64,000 nt of DNA from Posidoniimonas corsicana (GTDB lineage Bacteria > Planctomycetota > Planctomycetia > Pirellulales > Lacipirellulaceae), in contig NZ_SIHJ01000001.1 of NCBI RefSeq assembly GCF_007859765.1, positions 4,071,156 to 4,135,155 on the forward strand, read 5' to 3'. Below are positions 44,657 to 53,122 of the stretch, piece after piece. The notes beneath the pieces are model-generated. The model saw only the letters and a program-made list of their open reading frames with translations. It was not told the origin of the DNA and ran no database searches. Each line of letters begins with the position of its first letter. Within the stretch, counting starts at the first letter, position 1. Made by a program: the position numbers and the translations under genes.

Positions 44657-46555
44657 ATGGCCCGCATGGATGCCGTTGTTGACCCCCGCGTGGTGCGTTC
44701 GCGCCGACTCGTGATGGCGGTCGTTACGATCGCCGTGGTAGGCGGCGCGATCGCCGTCCGCTCGTTCAGCACCCCGACCGCCGAGGCCCAGGCGCCCGGC
44801 GCCCAGACCGCCGCGGCCCCGCCCGCGCGGCCGGCCCGCCCCGCCGCCCCCCAGCACGACGTCATGGCCATCGTCAACGGCCAGGACGTCAGCCGCCCCG
44901 CGCTGGCGCAGGCCTGCGTCGAGCGGTTCGGCGAGGACGTGCTCGAGGCGCTGGTCAACAAGCGGCTGATCGAGCACCACTGCCGCAACCGCGGGATCAC
45001 CATCACCCAGGACGAGATCGAGGCCGAGATCGACCGCATGGCCAAGCGGTTCAAGCTGGGCCGCGAGCAGTGGCTCGGGCTGCTGCAGGACGAGCGCGGC
45101 GTCACGGCCGAGGAGTACAAGCGGGACATCCTGTGGCCCACCCTCGCGCTGCGTCGGCTGGCCGCCGAGGACCTGGTGGTGAGCGACGAGGAAATCCAGA
45201 AGGCCTACGAGAGCCGCTACGGCGCCGCCGTGCAGGTCCGGCTGATCGTGGTCGAGAACCAGCAGCTCGCCGAGCAGCTCCAGCGTCAGCTGACCGCCAG
45301 CCCGGACGACTTCGCCCGCGTGGCGATGCAGAAGAGCGTGGACGTCAACAGCGCGTCGATCGGCGGCCTGATCCAGCCGATCCGCCCCCACATCGGCGAG
45401 CCGACTGTTGAGCGTGCGGCGTTTGCGCTGCAGCCCGGGCAGGTGTCGAAGGTGCTGCCGGTCGGCGAGCAGTTCGCGATCCTCAAGTGCGAGAGCCACC
45501 TGCCGCCCCGCAAGGTGGCGCCGGCCGCCGTGCGCAGCGAGCTGGAGGAGGGCATCCGCGAGGAAAAGCTCCGCGTGGTGGCCGCCGGCCTGTTCGAGAA
45601 GCTGCAGAACGCCGCGACCATCAAGAACGTGTACAACGACCCCCAGCTCAGCCAGGCCATGCCCGGCGTGGTGGCGACCGTCAACGGCGAGTCGATCACC
45701 ATGCTCGAGCTCGGCAAGGAGTGCCTGGCCCGCCACGGCGAGGAGGTGCTCGACGGGCACGTGTCGCGGATGCTGCTGGAGCAGGAGCTCAAGAAGCTGA
45801 ACGTCACGGTCGGCAACGACGACCTCCGCGCCGAGATGGCCCACGCCGCCACGCTGGCCGGCGTGACCACGCAGGACGGCCAGCCCGACCTGGCCAAGTG
45901 GGCCAAGATGGCGCCGGAAGAGCAGGGCGTGAGCTACGAGGTTTACGTCCGCGACTCGGTCTGGCCCTCGGCCGCGCTGAAGAAGCTGACCCGCGACAAG
46001 GTCCAGGTGACCGAGGACGACATGAACAAGGGCTTCGAGGCCAACTTCGGCGAGCGGGTCCGCGTCCGCGCGATCGTGCTCGGCGAGATGCGCCGCGCCC
46101 AGGAGGTCTGGGACAAGGCCCGCGCCAACGACTCGATGGAGATGTTCGGCAAGCTGGCCGAGGAGTACTCGATCGAGCCGACCAGCCGGGCGCTCTCCGG
46201 CGAGGTGCCGCCGCTGCGTAAGTTCGGCGGCCAGCCCCAGCTGGAGGAGGTCGCGTTCAAGCTCGCCGCGGGCGAACTGTCCGGCATCGTGCAGGTGGGC
46301 GACAAGTTCGTGATCCTCAAGTGCGAGGGCCGCACCAAGCCGGTCGAAGTGACCCCGGCCGAGGTGCGTGACACGCTCTACCCAGACCTGTACGAGAAGA
46401 AGATGCGGATCGCCATGGCCGAGCGCTACGAGGAGATCCGCAAGTCGGCACGCATCGACAACTACCTGGCCGGCACCACCCAGGCGCCCGTCGCTAAGCA
46501 GTCCGCCGAGGCCCGCCGCGACACCAAGGTCCGCCAGACCGGCGCGGTCCGCTGA
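44657..46555 (+). CDS. SurA/PrsA-like peptidyl-prolyl isomerase with two repeated halves
   Basis: 632 residues. The ATG at 44657 (GGAG upstream) gives a basic arm and a signal anchor (LVMAVVTIAVVGGAIAV). Two homologous halves follow. The first runs from AIVNGQDVSRPALAQACVER to AILKCESHLPP; the second from ATVNGESITMLELGKECLAR to VILKCEGRTKP. Each has a SurA_N-like helical part and a parvulin-like part. It should act in the periplasm as a chaperone/foldase. A terminator follows. Confidence 0.85.
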   Translation: MARMDAVVDPRVVRSRRLVMAVVTIAVVGGAIAVRSFSTPTAEAQAPGAQTAAAPPARPARPAAPQHDVMAIVNGQDVSRPALAQACVERFGEDVLEALVNKRLIEHHCRNRGITITQDEIEAEIDRMAKRFKLGREQWLGLLQDERGVTAEEYKRDILWPTLALRRLAAEDLVVSDEEIQKAYESRYGAAVQVRLIVVENQQLAEQLQRQLTASPDDFARVAMQKSVDVNSASIGGLIQPIRPHIGEPTVERAAFALQPGQVSKVLPVGEQFAILKCESHLPPRKVAPAAVRSELEEGIREEKLRVVAAGLFEKLQNAATIKNVYNDPQLSQAMPGVVATVNGESITMLELGKECLARHGEEVLDGHVSRMLLEQELKKLNVTVGNDDLRAEMAHAATLAGVTTQDGQPDLAKWAKMAPEEQGVSYEVYVRDSVWPSAALKKLTRDKVQVTEDDMNKGFEANFGERVRVRAIVLGEMRRAQEVWDKARANDSMEMFGKLAEEYSIEPTSRALSGEVPPLRKFGGQPQLEEVAFKLAAGELSGIVQVGDKFVILKCEGRTKPVEVTPAEVRDTLYPDLYEKKMRIAMAERYEEIRKSARIDNYLAGTTQAPVAKQSAEARRDTKVRQTGAVR

Positions 46556-46584
46556 TTGGCGCCCTGCTGATCTTCAAACGCACC

Positions 46585-46613
46585 AACCCGGCCCGCGAGG
46601 GCCGGGTTTTTTT
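46585..46613 (+). terminator. Rho-independent terminator after the isomerase gene
   Basis: AACCCGGCCC-GCGA-GGGCCGGGTT with a T run. Confidence 0.92.
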
Positions 46614-46694
46614 GTCGCCCGGGCGGCACGGGAATAACATGACCAGTGAGCCGCCGGGTTGTCCGGACGGAGTCCTAGGCTGGGAGGACGGGCG

Positions 46695-47945
46695 ATGAAT
46701 GGCACAGACCTCTGTAAAACCGCGTTGCTGTGCGGCCTGTTCCTGGCGGCCACCGCGGCCGCCCAGGCGCAGGAGCGGCCCGCGATCGATCAGCAGCTCA
46801 ACGACGGGCAGCTTCAGGCCGCGGCCGACGCGCTGGCCGAACACCTCGACAACTCCCCGGACGACGACCTCGCCCGCTTCCAGCTCGGGACCGTGCAGTT
46901 CCTGCAGGCGGTCGAGCGGCTCAGCCAGGCGGGCGTGCGGTACGGCGCGCGGACGCAGGCGGGCTGGATCCCCTTTCTGCGGGTCGGCGCCGCGGCGGGC
47001 AACAAAGACAACGCGCAGGTGGTCCGGTACGAGGACCTCCGCGCGATGATCGAGCGGTTCCAGTCCGACGTGCAAACCGCCGAACAGACGCTCGCCCAGG
47101 TCGACGATGACGACCTCCACTGGGACCTCAATTTCGATCGCGTCGCGATGGACGCCGATGGCGACGGCCGGATCGCCGACTCGGAGCGGCTGGACGTCAC
47201 GTTCCGCGTGCTGATGAACCGCCGCCAGCAGAACGACCGCGGCAAGCCGATGGTGGTCGGTTTCGACTCGGCGGACGTGTACTGGATGCGGGGCTACTGC
47301 CACGCGGTGATGGCGATGGCCGACGTCGTGCTGGCCTACGATCAGCAGGACCTGTTCGAGCGCACCGCGCACGCGTTCTTCGCTAACCCGGACACCGAGT
47401 TCGCCAACGAGCGGGGCGAGGTCGAGCCACTCCACCGCCGCGGCATCTTCAACACCGAGGACCTGTCGGACTTCGTCGCGGCGGTGCACCTGCTGAACTT
47501 CAAGCTCCGCGAGCCCGCCCGGCTCCGCGACGCGCGCGACCACCTGCTGACAATGACCGACCTGAGCCGCGCGAGCTGGAAGCTGATCCAGGCCGAGGAC
47601 GACAACCACCTGGAGTGGATCCCCGGCGCCGACCAGCAGAGCGTGATCACCAACCTGAACGTGTCGGCCGCTCGGATCGAAGCCTGGCACACCTTCCTCG
47701 ACGAGGCCGAAGCGATCCTCAACGGCGAGAAGCTGGTCCCGTTCTGGCGGCGCGGCTTCGAGGGCGGGGTGAACATCAACCGCGTGCTGACCGACCCCCG
47801 CGACCTGGACGTGGTGCTGTGGGTGCAGGGCACGGCCGCCCTGCCCTACCTCGAGCGGGGTGAGCTGAGCTCCAAGCGTTCCTGGGACCAGCTGCAGCGG
47901 GTGTTCCGCGGCGATTTCCTCGGCTTCGCGTTGTGGGTCAACTAA
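46695..47945 (+). CDS. Exported protein with an EF-hand-like loop, unknown function
   Basis: 416 residues from the ATG at 46695 (GGGAGG upstream). A signal peptide (LLCGLFLAATAAAQAQ) precedes a TPR-like helical stretch (DGQLQAAADALAEHLDN). DADGDGRIADSERLDV, near residue 155, resembles a calcium-binding EF-hand loop. The rest is helical with conserved-looking aromatic positions. I do not recognise a family. It could be a calcium-responsive periplasmic protein. Confidence 0.7.
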   Translation: MNGTDLCKTALLCGLFLAATAAAQAQERPAIDQQLNDGQLQAAADALAEHLDNSPDDDLARFQLGTVQFLQAVERLSQAGVRYGARTQAGWIPFLRVGAAAGNKDNAQVVRYEDLRAMIERFQSDVQTAEQTLAQVDDDDLHWDLNFDRVAMDADGDGRIADSERLDVTFRVLMNRRQQNDRGKPMVVGFDSADVYWMRGYCHAVMAMADVVLAYDQQDLFERTAHAFFANPDTEFANERGEVEPLHRRGIFNTEDLSDFVAAVHLLNFKLREPARLRDARDHLLTMTDLSRASWKLIQAEDDNHLEWIPGADQQSVITNLNVSAARIEAWHTFLDEAEAILNGEKLVPFWRRGFEGGVNINRVLTDPRDLDVVLWVQGTAALPYLERGELSSKRSWDQLQRVFRGDFLGFALWVN

Positions 47946-48042
47946 TGACCTAACGCCAGGTCTAGACGAACGGTACACAGAGATTTGGGTGGTGGGGGCG
48001 CTCCCCACCCAATGCGTCAACAAACATCTGGAGCTGCCCAAA

Positions 48043-48357
48043 TTGGACAACCAGACGACCACCACCACGCCCCTGGGGGCGTGCTGCCTAAACTGCGCCG
48101 CGGCATTGGAGCGACGCGCCCAGCAGCTCGACTCCTGCCCCCAGTGCGGACGCGAGTTCGACTGGCGGGACGAGTCCAGCTGGGCCGCTAGCTACTGGCA
48201 CACCCGGGCGGCCAGCCGCCAACTGGGCGCCATCGGCGCCGTGCTGACCGCCGTGTTCGCGTTGGGGGCGGTCCAGTCCGGCACGTTCTCGTGGGTGCTG
48301 GCGTTTGTGCTGGCGGGCATTATTACCGGCAATTTCGCGTACCGCGGGCTGCGGTAG
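48043..48357 (+). CDS. Small membrane protein with zinc ribbon
   Basis: About 104 residues. Two cysteine pairs, CCLNC and CPQCG, are 18 residues apart, making a zinc ribbon. Two hydrophobic segments follow at about residues 59-75 and 80-97. A TTG at 48043 has GGAG 9 bases upstream; a GTG at 47989 would add 18 less typical residues. Function unknown. Confidence 0.55.
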   Translation: MDNQTTTTTPLGACCLNCAAALERRAQQLDSCPQCGREFDWRDESSWAASYWHTRAASRQLGAIGAVLTAVFALGAVQSGTFSWVLAFVLAGIITGNFAYRGLR

Positions 48358-48739
48358 CGGCGGCCGCCGGCCCGGCTCGCCTTGCCCGGCGGCCGATTTG
48401 TGCTATGCTTATCGGATTACCAAGGTGTGAGACCTTCCGGCCCCCGCCTTACGTTTCCGGCCGGTCGTGTTCATTCAAATTCGACGTAAGCTACTGCCCC
48501 AGGCGGCCTGCCGGACCTAATCGGCGCCCATTCCCGGGGATTCTTGCTATCGAGGGCGATTGATTCTCTTGCCCCTTACGGCCTCCGCCACGCGTTGTGG
48601 CGTTGGTTCCCGTTGTCTTGTGACGCGGGACGCAGGCCGCCCTTAGCAACCGCCCCGCGACGCGTGGGGCCCCGCCGCTCGAGCTGCGCCCAGGGTTCGC
48701 CCCGCGCGCCGGCCGGCGCACACGAAAGAAACACTGTTG
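48358..48739 (+). promoter_or_regulatory. Long leader of the DEAD-box helicase gene
   Basis: No supported gene in about 380 bases. A promoter-like pair TTGCCC / TATGCT (16-base spacer) lies near 48380-48410, leaving a leader of about 330 bases. Long leaders are common upstream of cold-inducible RNA helicase genes; no named RNA motif was recognised. Confidence 0.35.
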
Positions 48740-50209
48740 ATGGATTTCTCTGAACTCGGCCTGGCCGACGCGTTCCTCCAGGCCACCGACCTGCTGGGCT
48801 ACGACACGGCCACGCCCATCCAGGCCAAGGCGATCCCGGTCGTGCTGGCCGGCGGCGACCTGATCGGCTGCGCCCAGACCGGCACCGGCAAGACCGCCGC
48901 CTTCACGCTGCCCACGCTGCAGCGGCTGATGGACACCATGCCGCCCCGCCCCCCCAAGCAGACGATCGACGGCAAGCGCCGCAAGGTGAAGCGTCAGCCC
49001 CGCCCGCTGCGGGCGCTGGTGCTGTCGCCCACGCGTGAGCTGGCCGCGCAGATCGGCGCCAGCTTCGACAAGTACGGCAAGTTCACCCCGCTGCGGCAGA
49101 CGGTGATCTTCGGCGGCGTGTCGCAGTTCCACCAGGTCAAGGCGCTGCAGAACGGCGTCGACACGCTGGTCGCCACGCCGGGCCGGCTGCTCGACCTCAA
49201 GGACCAGGGCCACATCGACCTGTCGAAGGTCGAGATCCTGATCTTCGACGAGGCCGACCAGATGCTCGACATGGGCTTCCTCCCGGCGCTCAAGAAGATT
49301 GTCGCGGCCGTGCCCCAGCAGCGCCAGACGCTGATGTTCTCCGCCACCATGCCGACCGAGATCCGCCAGCTCGCCCAGCAGTGGCTCACCAACCCCGAGT
49401 CGATCGAGATCGGCGTGGTGTCCAAGCCGGCCGACAAGGTCAAGCAGTCGGTGCACATGGTGGACAAGAAGAAGAAGCAGCACCTGCTCGCGCACTTCCT
49501 CAAGTCGACCCGCCGCGACCGCACGCTGGTCTTCAGCCGCACCAAGCACGGCGCCGACAAGATCGTCAAGCACCTCGAGCGCGAGGGCGTGAAGGCGGCG
49601 GCCATCCACGGCAACAAGAGCCAGAACGCCCGCAACCGCGCGCTGGCCCAGTTCAAGGGCAAGAACCCGCCGGTGCTGATCGCCACCGACATCGCCGCCC
49701 GCGGCCTGGACATCAGCGGCGTGTCGCACGTGATCAACTTCGACCTGCCCGAAACGCCCGAGACCTACGTGCACCGCATCGGCCGCACCGCGCGGGCGGG
49801 CGCCGAGGGGGCGGCCGTGTCGTTCTGCGCCGGCGACGAGCACGGCCTCTTGAAGCAGATCGAGCGGCTGACCAAGCGGTCGATCCCGGTCGAGGCCACC
49901 ATCAAGGGCTTCGAGCCGACCGACCCGATCAGCTACGGCTCCGGCCCCGCGCGGAAGGGCAAGCCGGGCGGCGGCGGCCAGTCGCGCAACAAGAGCCGCG
50001 GCTACGCCAAGGGCGGCCCCGGCAAAGGGGGCTCCAGCAGCCGCCGCTCGGGCAGCGCTAACGGCAGTGGCGGCAGCGGCGGCGAGTCCGCCACGGGCGA
50101 ACGCCGCTCGGGCCAGAAGCAGCGGCGTCGCCGCCGCGGCCTGACCAAGGGCAGCGCGGTCGCCGCCGGCAAACGCCGCCCGTCGGGCCGCAAGGACAGC
50201 GTGGCCTAA
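48740..50209 (+). CDS. DEAD-box RNA helicase (RhlE-like)
   Basis: 489 residues from the ATG at 48740. All motifs are visible: Q motif (GYDTATPIQAKAIPVVL), I AQTGTGKT, Ia PTRELAAQ, Ib TPGRLLDL, II DEAD, III SATM, IV LVFSRTKHGADKI, V ATDIAARGLDI, VI HRIGRTAR. The C-terminal tail is Gly/Ser/Arg-rich (GKPGGGGQSRNKSRGY), as in RhlE-type helicases that remodel RNA and ribosome precursors. A terminator follows. Confidence 0.94.
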   Translation: MDFSELGLADAFLQATDLLGYDTATPIQAKAIPVVLAGGDLIGCAQTGTGKTAAFTLPTLQRLMDTMPPRPPKQTIDGKRRKVKRQPRPLRALVLSPTRELAAQIGASFDKYGKFTPLRQTVIFGGVSQFHQVKALQNGVDTLVATPGRLLDLKDQGHIDLSKVEILIFDEADQMLDMGFLPALKKIVAAVPQQRQTLMFSATMPTEIRQLAQQWLTNPESIEIGVVSKPADKVKQSVHMVDKKKKQHLLAHFLKSTRRDRTLVFSRTKHGADKIVKHLEREGVKAAAIHGNKSQNARNRALAQFKGKNPPVLIATDIAARGLDISGVSHVINFDLPETPETYVHRIGRTARAGAEGAAVSFCAGDEHGLLKQIERLTKRSIPVEATIKGFEPTDPISYGSGPARKGKPGGGGQSRNKSRGYAKGGPGKGGSSSRRSGSANGSGGSGGESATGERRSGQKQRRRRRGLTKGSAVAAGKRRPSGRKDSVA

Positions 50210-50240
50210 CGCGATCGACGCGGACAATCAGAAATCCACC

Positions 50241-50276
50241 AACGCCGGCGGGGCTTCCCGCCGGCGTTCTTTATTT
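50241..50276 (+). terminator. Terminator after the helicase gene
   Basis: AACGCCGGCGGG pairs with CCCGCCGGCGTT; a short T-rich tail follows (CTTTATTT). Confidence 0.75.
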
Positions 50277-50294
50277 GGATGCCGGGCGCGTCGG

Positions 50295-50357
50295 GCAGGT
50301 GCTCGCACCTGCCTTGCGTCTGGGATAAGCTGCCATTGGTAGGTGCGAGCACCTACC
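50295..50357. repeat. Pair of AGGTGC-GAGCACCT palindromes
   Basis: GCAGGTGCTCGCACCTGC (50295-50312) and GGTAGGTGCGAGCACCTACC (50338-50357) are each near-perfect palindromes sharing the GGTGC core. They sit in the gap before the gene at 50452 and could be binding sites or a dispersed repeat. Confidence 0.6.
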
Positions 50358-50451
50358 CTACGCACCTGCGCGGGATCGCACAATCGTAGCGGATGCTGCG
50401 GCGTTGATCGAAGAATAGCGTCGCCGCAGAACTTTGGTGGGAGTTTGACCG

Positions 50452-51696
50452 ATGCGTTTCTTTACCACGACCTGCGTCTTGACGCTTTTCACTTCGATGT
50501 TGCTCTACGCAAGCCCTGCTCAGGACGCTCCTTCCGCAGCATTGGCTGGATCGGAGCCGGCCGCTTCAGGTTCAAGGCTTGTCGATGAGATGTCAGCAAT
50601 CGTCAGCAACCGCAGCCAACGTGACAGGTCATGGATCGACCCTCTCCAGTATACCAGGCTCGCCAAGCCGCTCGCTGAGAAGTATTCCCCAAAGGAGATC
50701 CTGAACGCATCAGAAGTTGCGCTGCCAAGACATCCCGACTTCTACGGCGGCATTCTTGTTCACTTGATGCAGGACGCCGACGTTCTGAGCACCGTGAGCG
50801 GCTGGATTGCGGCGGGAAAGCACCGGTTTGAGAGGCCAGCGTTGTACAGGGCGATGTCTTATGCGCCACCGGAGTTACTTCGGGAGGCGATTGAATCCCT
50901 GTTATCCGATTCTTTTCGCGGTACAAATCTGCGACCTGGAGATGTTGCGACACTCTCATCGCTGCTTGCAATCGTTGGCGACCGAGGTTCGCTCCCCACA
51001 CTGGTCAACACTCAACGAAGCTGGCGGGGTGCATCGAGTACGTCTATGCACGGTCAACTATCTGCATTTCTTGGGGATGGCCAGTTTCTCTCAGGCGATA
51101 CTGACTACTTGAGAAGCCGGCTGAATGGCCCCCTGACTTCGGCCATCGGCGCTCGAAACAAGCTCGAGCTGCAGTTCTTTCGGTGGAACCTATGCGAAGA
51201 TCCATTGGCTGAGCAACAAGCGATAAACCACTTCGCAAAAGAGATGATCGCTGACCGCATGCGATCCCATTCCGTAGACTTCCCACTAGAGTTCCTCCGC
51301 ACGAAGTATTCGAGCAGTGATCGGCAGTTGCCGGGGGAAGCGACCACAGGAACCGGCCTCGCCATCGCACTCGCGGAGTACGATGACAGGCGCCGCAAGT
51401 TACTACACAGCATCGCTGAATTGGCAGCGGAGGCTGAGCACGGTGATTCTATTTCTCTAGGAGAACTGCTAAGAATTGATGATCCGGCAGCGGTGGACGC
51501 GGTTAAGAACCTGCTGAGATCGAGCATTGGTGATCTTGAGAGCGGCCAGTCGCTCAACCAGGAGGTCGTTAAGAAGGTTGCATGGTCAGGCGGCGAAGAG
51601 ATCAAGCAGTTTCTCCAGGAGCTGAGCCAAGACCCACGACTCTCCGAGGCTGAACGCACGTTCCTCAGCGAAACCGCGGCTTCTATGAGTTACTAG
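50452..51696 (+). CDS. Exported protein of unknown function
   Basis: 414 residues. Signal peptide: RFFTTTCVLTLFTSMLLYAS. The mature part is helical, with repeated short alpha segments suggestive of HEAT-like or alpha-solenoid folding (PPELLREAIESLLSDSF, TTGTGLAIALAEYDD, GEEIKQFLQELSQDPRLSE), but no family is recognised. Codon use is less GC-rich than in the core genes, so it may be acquired. It stands upstream of the HTH-gene element. Confidence 0.6.
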   Translation: MRFFTTTCVLTLFTSMLLYASPAQDAPSAALAGSEPAASGSRLVDEMSAIVSNRSQRDRSWIDPLQYTRLAKPLAEKYSPKEILNASEVALPRHPDFYGGILVHLMQDADVLSTVSGWIAAGKHRFERPALYRAMSYAPPELLREAIESLLSDSFRGTNLRPGDVATLSSLLAIVGDRGSLPTLVNTQRSWRGASSTSMHGQLSAFLGDGQFLSGDTDYLRSRLNGPLTSAIGARNKLELQFFRWNLCEDPLAEQQAINHFAKEMIADRMRSHSVDFPLEFLRTKYSSSDRQLPGEATTGTGLAIALAEYDDRRRKLLHSIAELAAEAEHGDSISLGELLRIDDPAAVDAVKNLLRSSIGDLESGQSLNQEVVKKVAWSGGEEIKQFLQELSQDPRLSEAERTFLSETAASMSY

Positions 51697-52217
51697 CCGC
51701 GTCCTGTTCAGCCCCATCCTGTTCAAGCGATCGCGGTGGGCGTTGGCTTTGCTGCCGCCCACTCTGCAAACTAGACGACCGCACACAGCGGCCAACGGCC
51801 CCACGACCACCGCGGCCAGCACGTTGGGGCGTCCGAGTGTATCGCCGTTTCTCCGAAACGGCGTTCGTCACTGCTCGGAGAGCTGTGGATACCTTCTGTG
51901 TCGTGACCTCTATTCCAACCAGTCCGTAGGCCAGATCAAGCGGCGCATGACGCTGCGTTAGCTAACCGACGCGGCCGCCGCGCTGCTCCGGCGGAATCGA
52001 TCTGGCTGCGGTGAGAAGGCCGAATTGCCGGAACGGCGCGGCGGTTGGGCGTGGCGGGGTGGCTTGCTTTTCGCGCCGCTTGGTCCGGCCTACGGCGGCG
52101 CCTCGAACGCTGTTTTTTCCGGGGTTTTTGGTAGAAAACAGGCCACCCTGTCGGATAGAAAGGGGTGTGTACGCGTGTACACACTCGCTTTCTAAACGCT
52201 ATCGATGGGGGGTAACC
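51697..52217 (+). other. Intergenic region with hairpin and the left part of the HTH-gene element
   Basis: About 520 bases without a supported gene. A hairpin CGCCGTTT-CTCCG-AAACGGCG lies at 51843-51863 without a T run. At 52131-52148 lies GTAGAAAACAGGCCACCC, shared with 7180 and 61547. At 52166-52183 lies a TGTGTAC-GCGT-GTACACA palindrome, about 35 bases before the HTH gene start, a possible autoregulatory site. Confidence 0.5.
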
Positions 52218-52994
52218 ATGAGTCGGCCACGGGTGCTCGATGAGACCAAGCGGCGAGAGGTTTGCGCGCTGCTCACGGCGGGGATGACGCTCGGCAGCGC
52301 GGCCGAGTACGTGGGGTGCAGCGTCAAGACGATCCGCCGCGAGCGGGACGGCGATGACGACTTCGACCTCCAGGTGCGACGGGCCAAGATGGCCGCGCGG
52401 CTGGGGCCGCTGCAGGCGGTGCGGCGCGCGGCGGAAACGCACTGGCGGGCCGCGGCCTGGCTGGTGGAGCGGCAGGAGCGGCGCGACAAGCAACGCCGCG
52501 TGGACCGGCGGCGGCGGGTCGAACTGGAGCGGATGGTGGGCCAGGTGAAGGAGGTGGTGCGGCGCGAGGTTCCCAGCCTGCCACAGCAGTGGGCCATCGA
52601 GGAGCAGATCGACCAGATCGCTACCGGCCGAAAGCCGCGCGACCCAGAGCCAAGCCTGCCGGAAGTCGATCAACCGGCGCCGCCCGTCAGGGCGAAACGC
52701 GAATCGCCGATCCCGGCCGCGCTGCGGGAGATTGCCGAACGCGTCGCCGCCACAGTCGACGAGCAGCCGCCGGCTGGCCAATCGTCCGACGCCGATGCGC
52801 CGGATCGGACAAAACCCCCGGAGGTCACACAGGCCACAAATGCGGCGGAACCCGCGGCAGAAGTGCCGAACGGCGATGAGCCGCCAACGAGTGAGCCGGG
52901 TTCTGTCCCCTCGCTTCGTGTTTTTGGACAAAACGAGTTGGACAAGGAGAAGCAAAGTTTAGCGGCGGAGCCGGTGAGAAGAACCGGGGGCTAA
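52218..52994 (+). CDS. Helix-turn-helix protein of a planctomycete element
   Basis: 258 residues. The ATG at 52218 has a GGGG-rich ribosome site. The N-terminal third is an HTH of the terminase-small-subunit or resolvase kind: REVCALLTAGMTLGSAAEYV followed by GCSVKTIRRERDGDDDF. A basic helical middle (LVERQERRDKQRRVDRRRRV) follows. The C-terminal 90 residues are low complexity and coincide with GGACAAAAC repeats, so this part of the protein may be encoded by repeat DNA. Probably a DNA-binding protein; whether it moves itself is unknown. Confidence 0.65.
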   Translation: MSRPRVLDETKRREVCALLTAGMTLGSAAEYVGCSVKTIRRERDGDDDFDLQVRRAKMAARLGPLQAVRRAAETHWRAAAWLVERQERRDKQRRVDRRRRVELERMVGQVKEVVRREVPSLPQQWAIEEQIDQIATGRKPRDPEPSLPEVDQPAPPVRAKRESPIPAALREIAERVAATVDEQPPAGQSSDADAPDRTKPPEVTQATNAAEPAAEVPNGDEPPTSEPGSVPSLRVFGQNELDKEKQSLAAEPVRRTGG

Positions 52995-53122
52995 CGCCCC
53001 GCGGCTGAAGAGGGGAGCTCAGGTACAGCGCAACGAGTTTGGCGCCGCTACGAGCCCTCGGCGTCAGCCGGGGGAGCAGCGCGAATAAGCCCGGCGGCTA
53101 ACCGCGGTGGGTGCGCGGTGGG

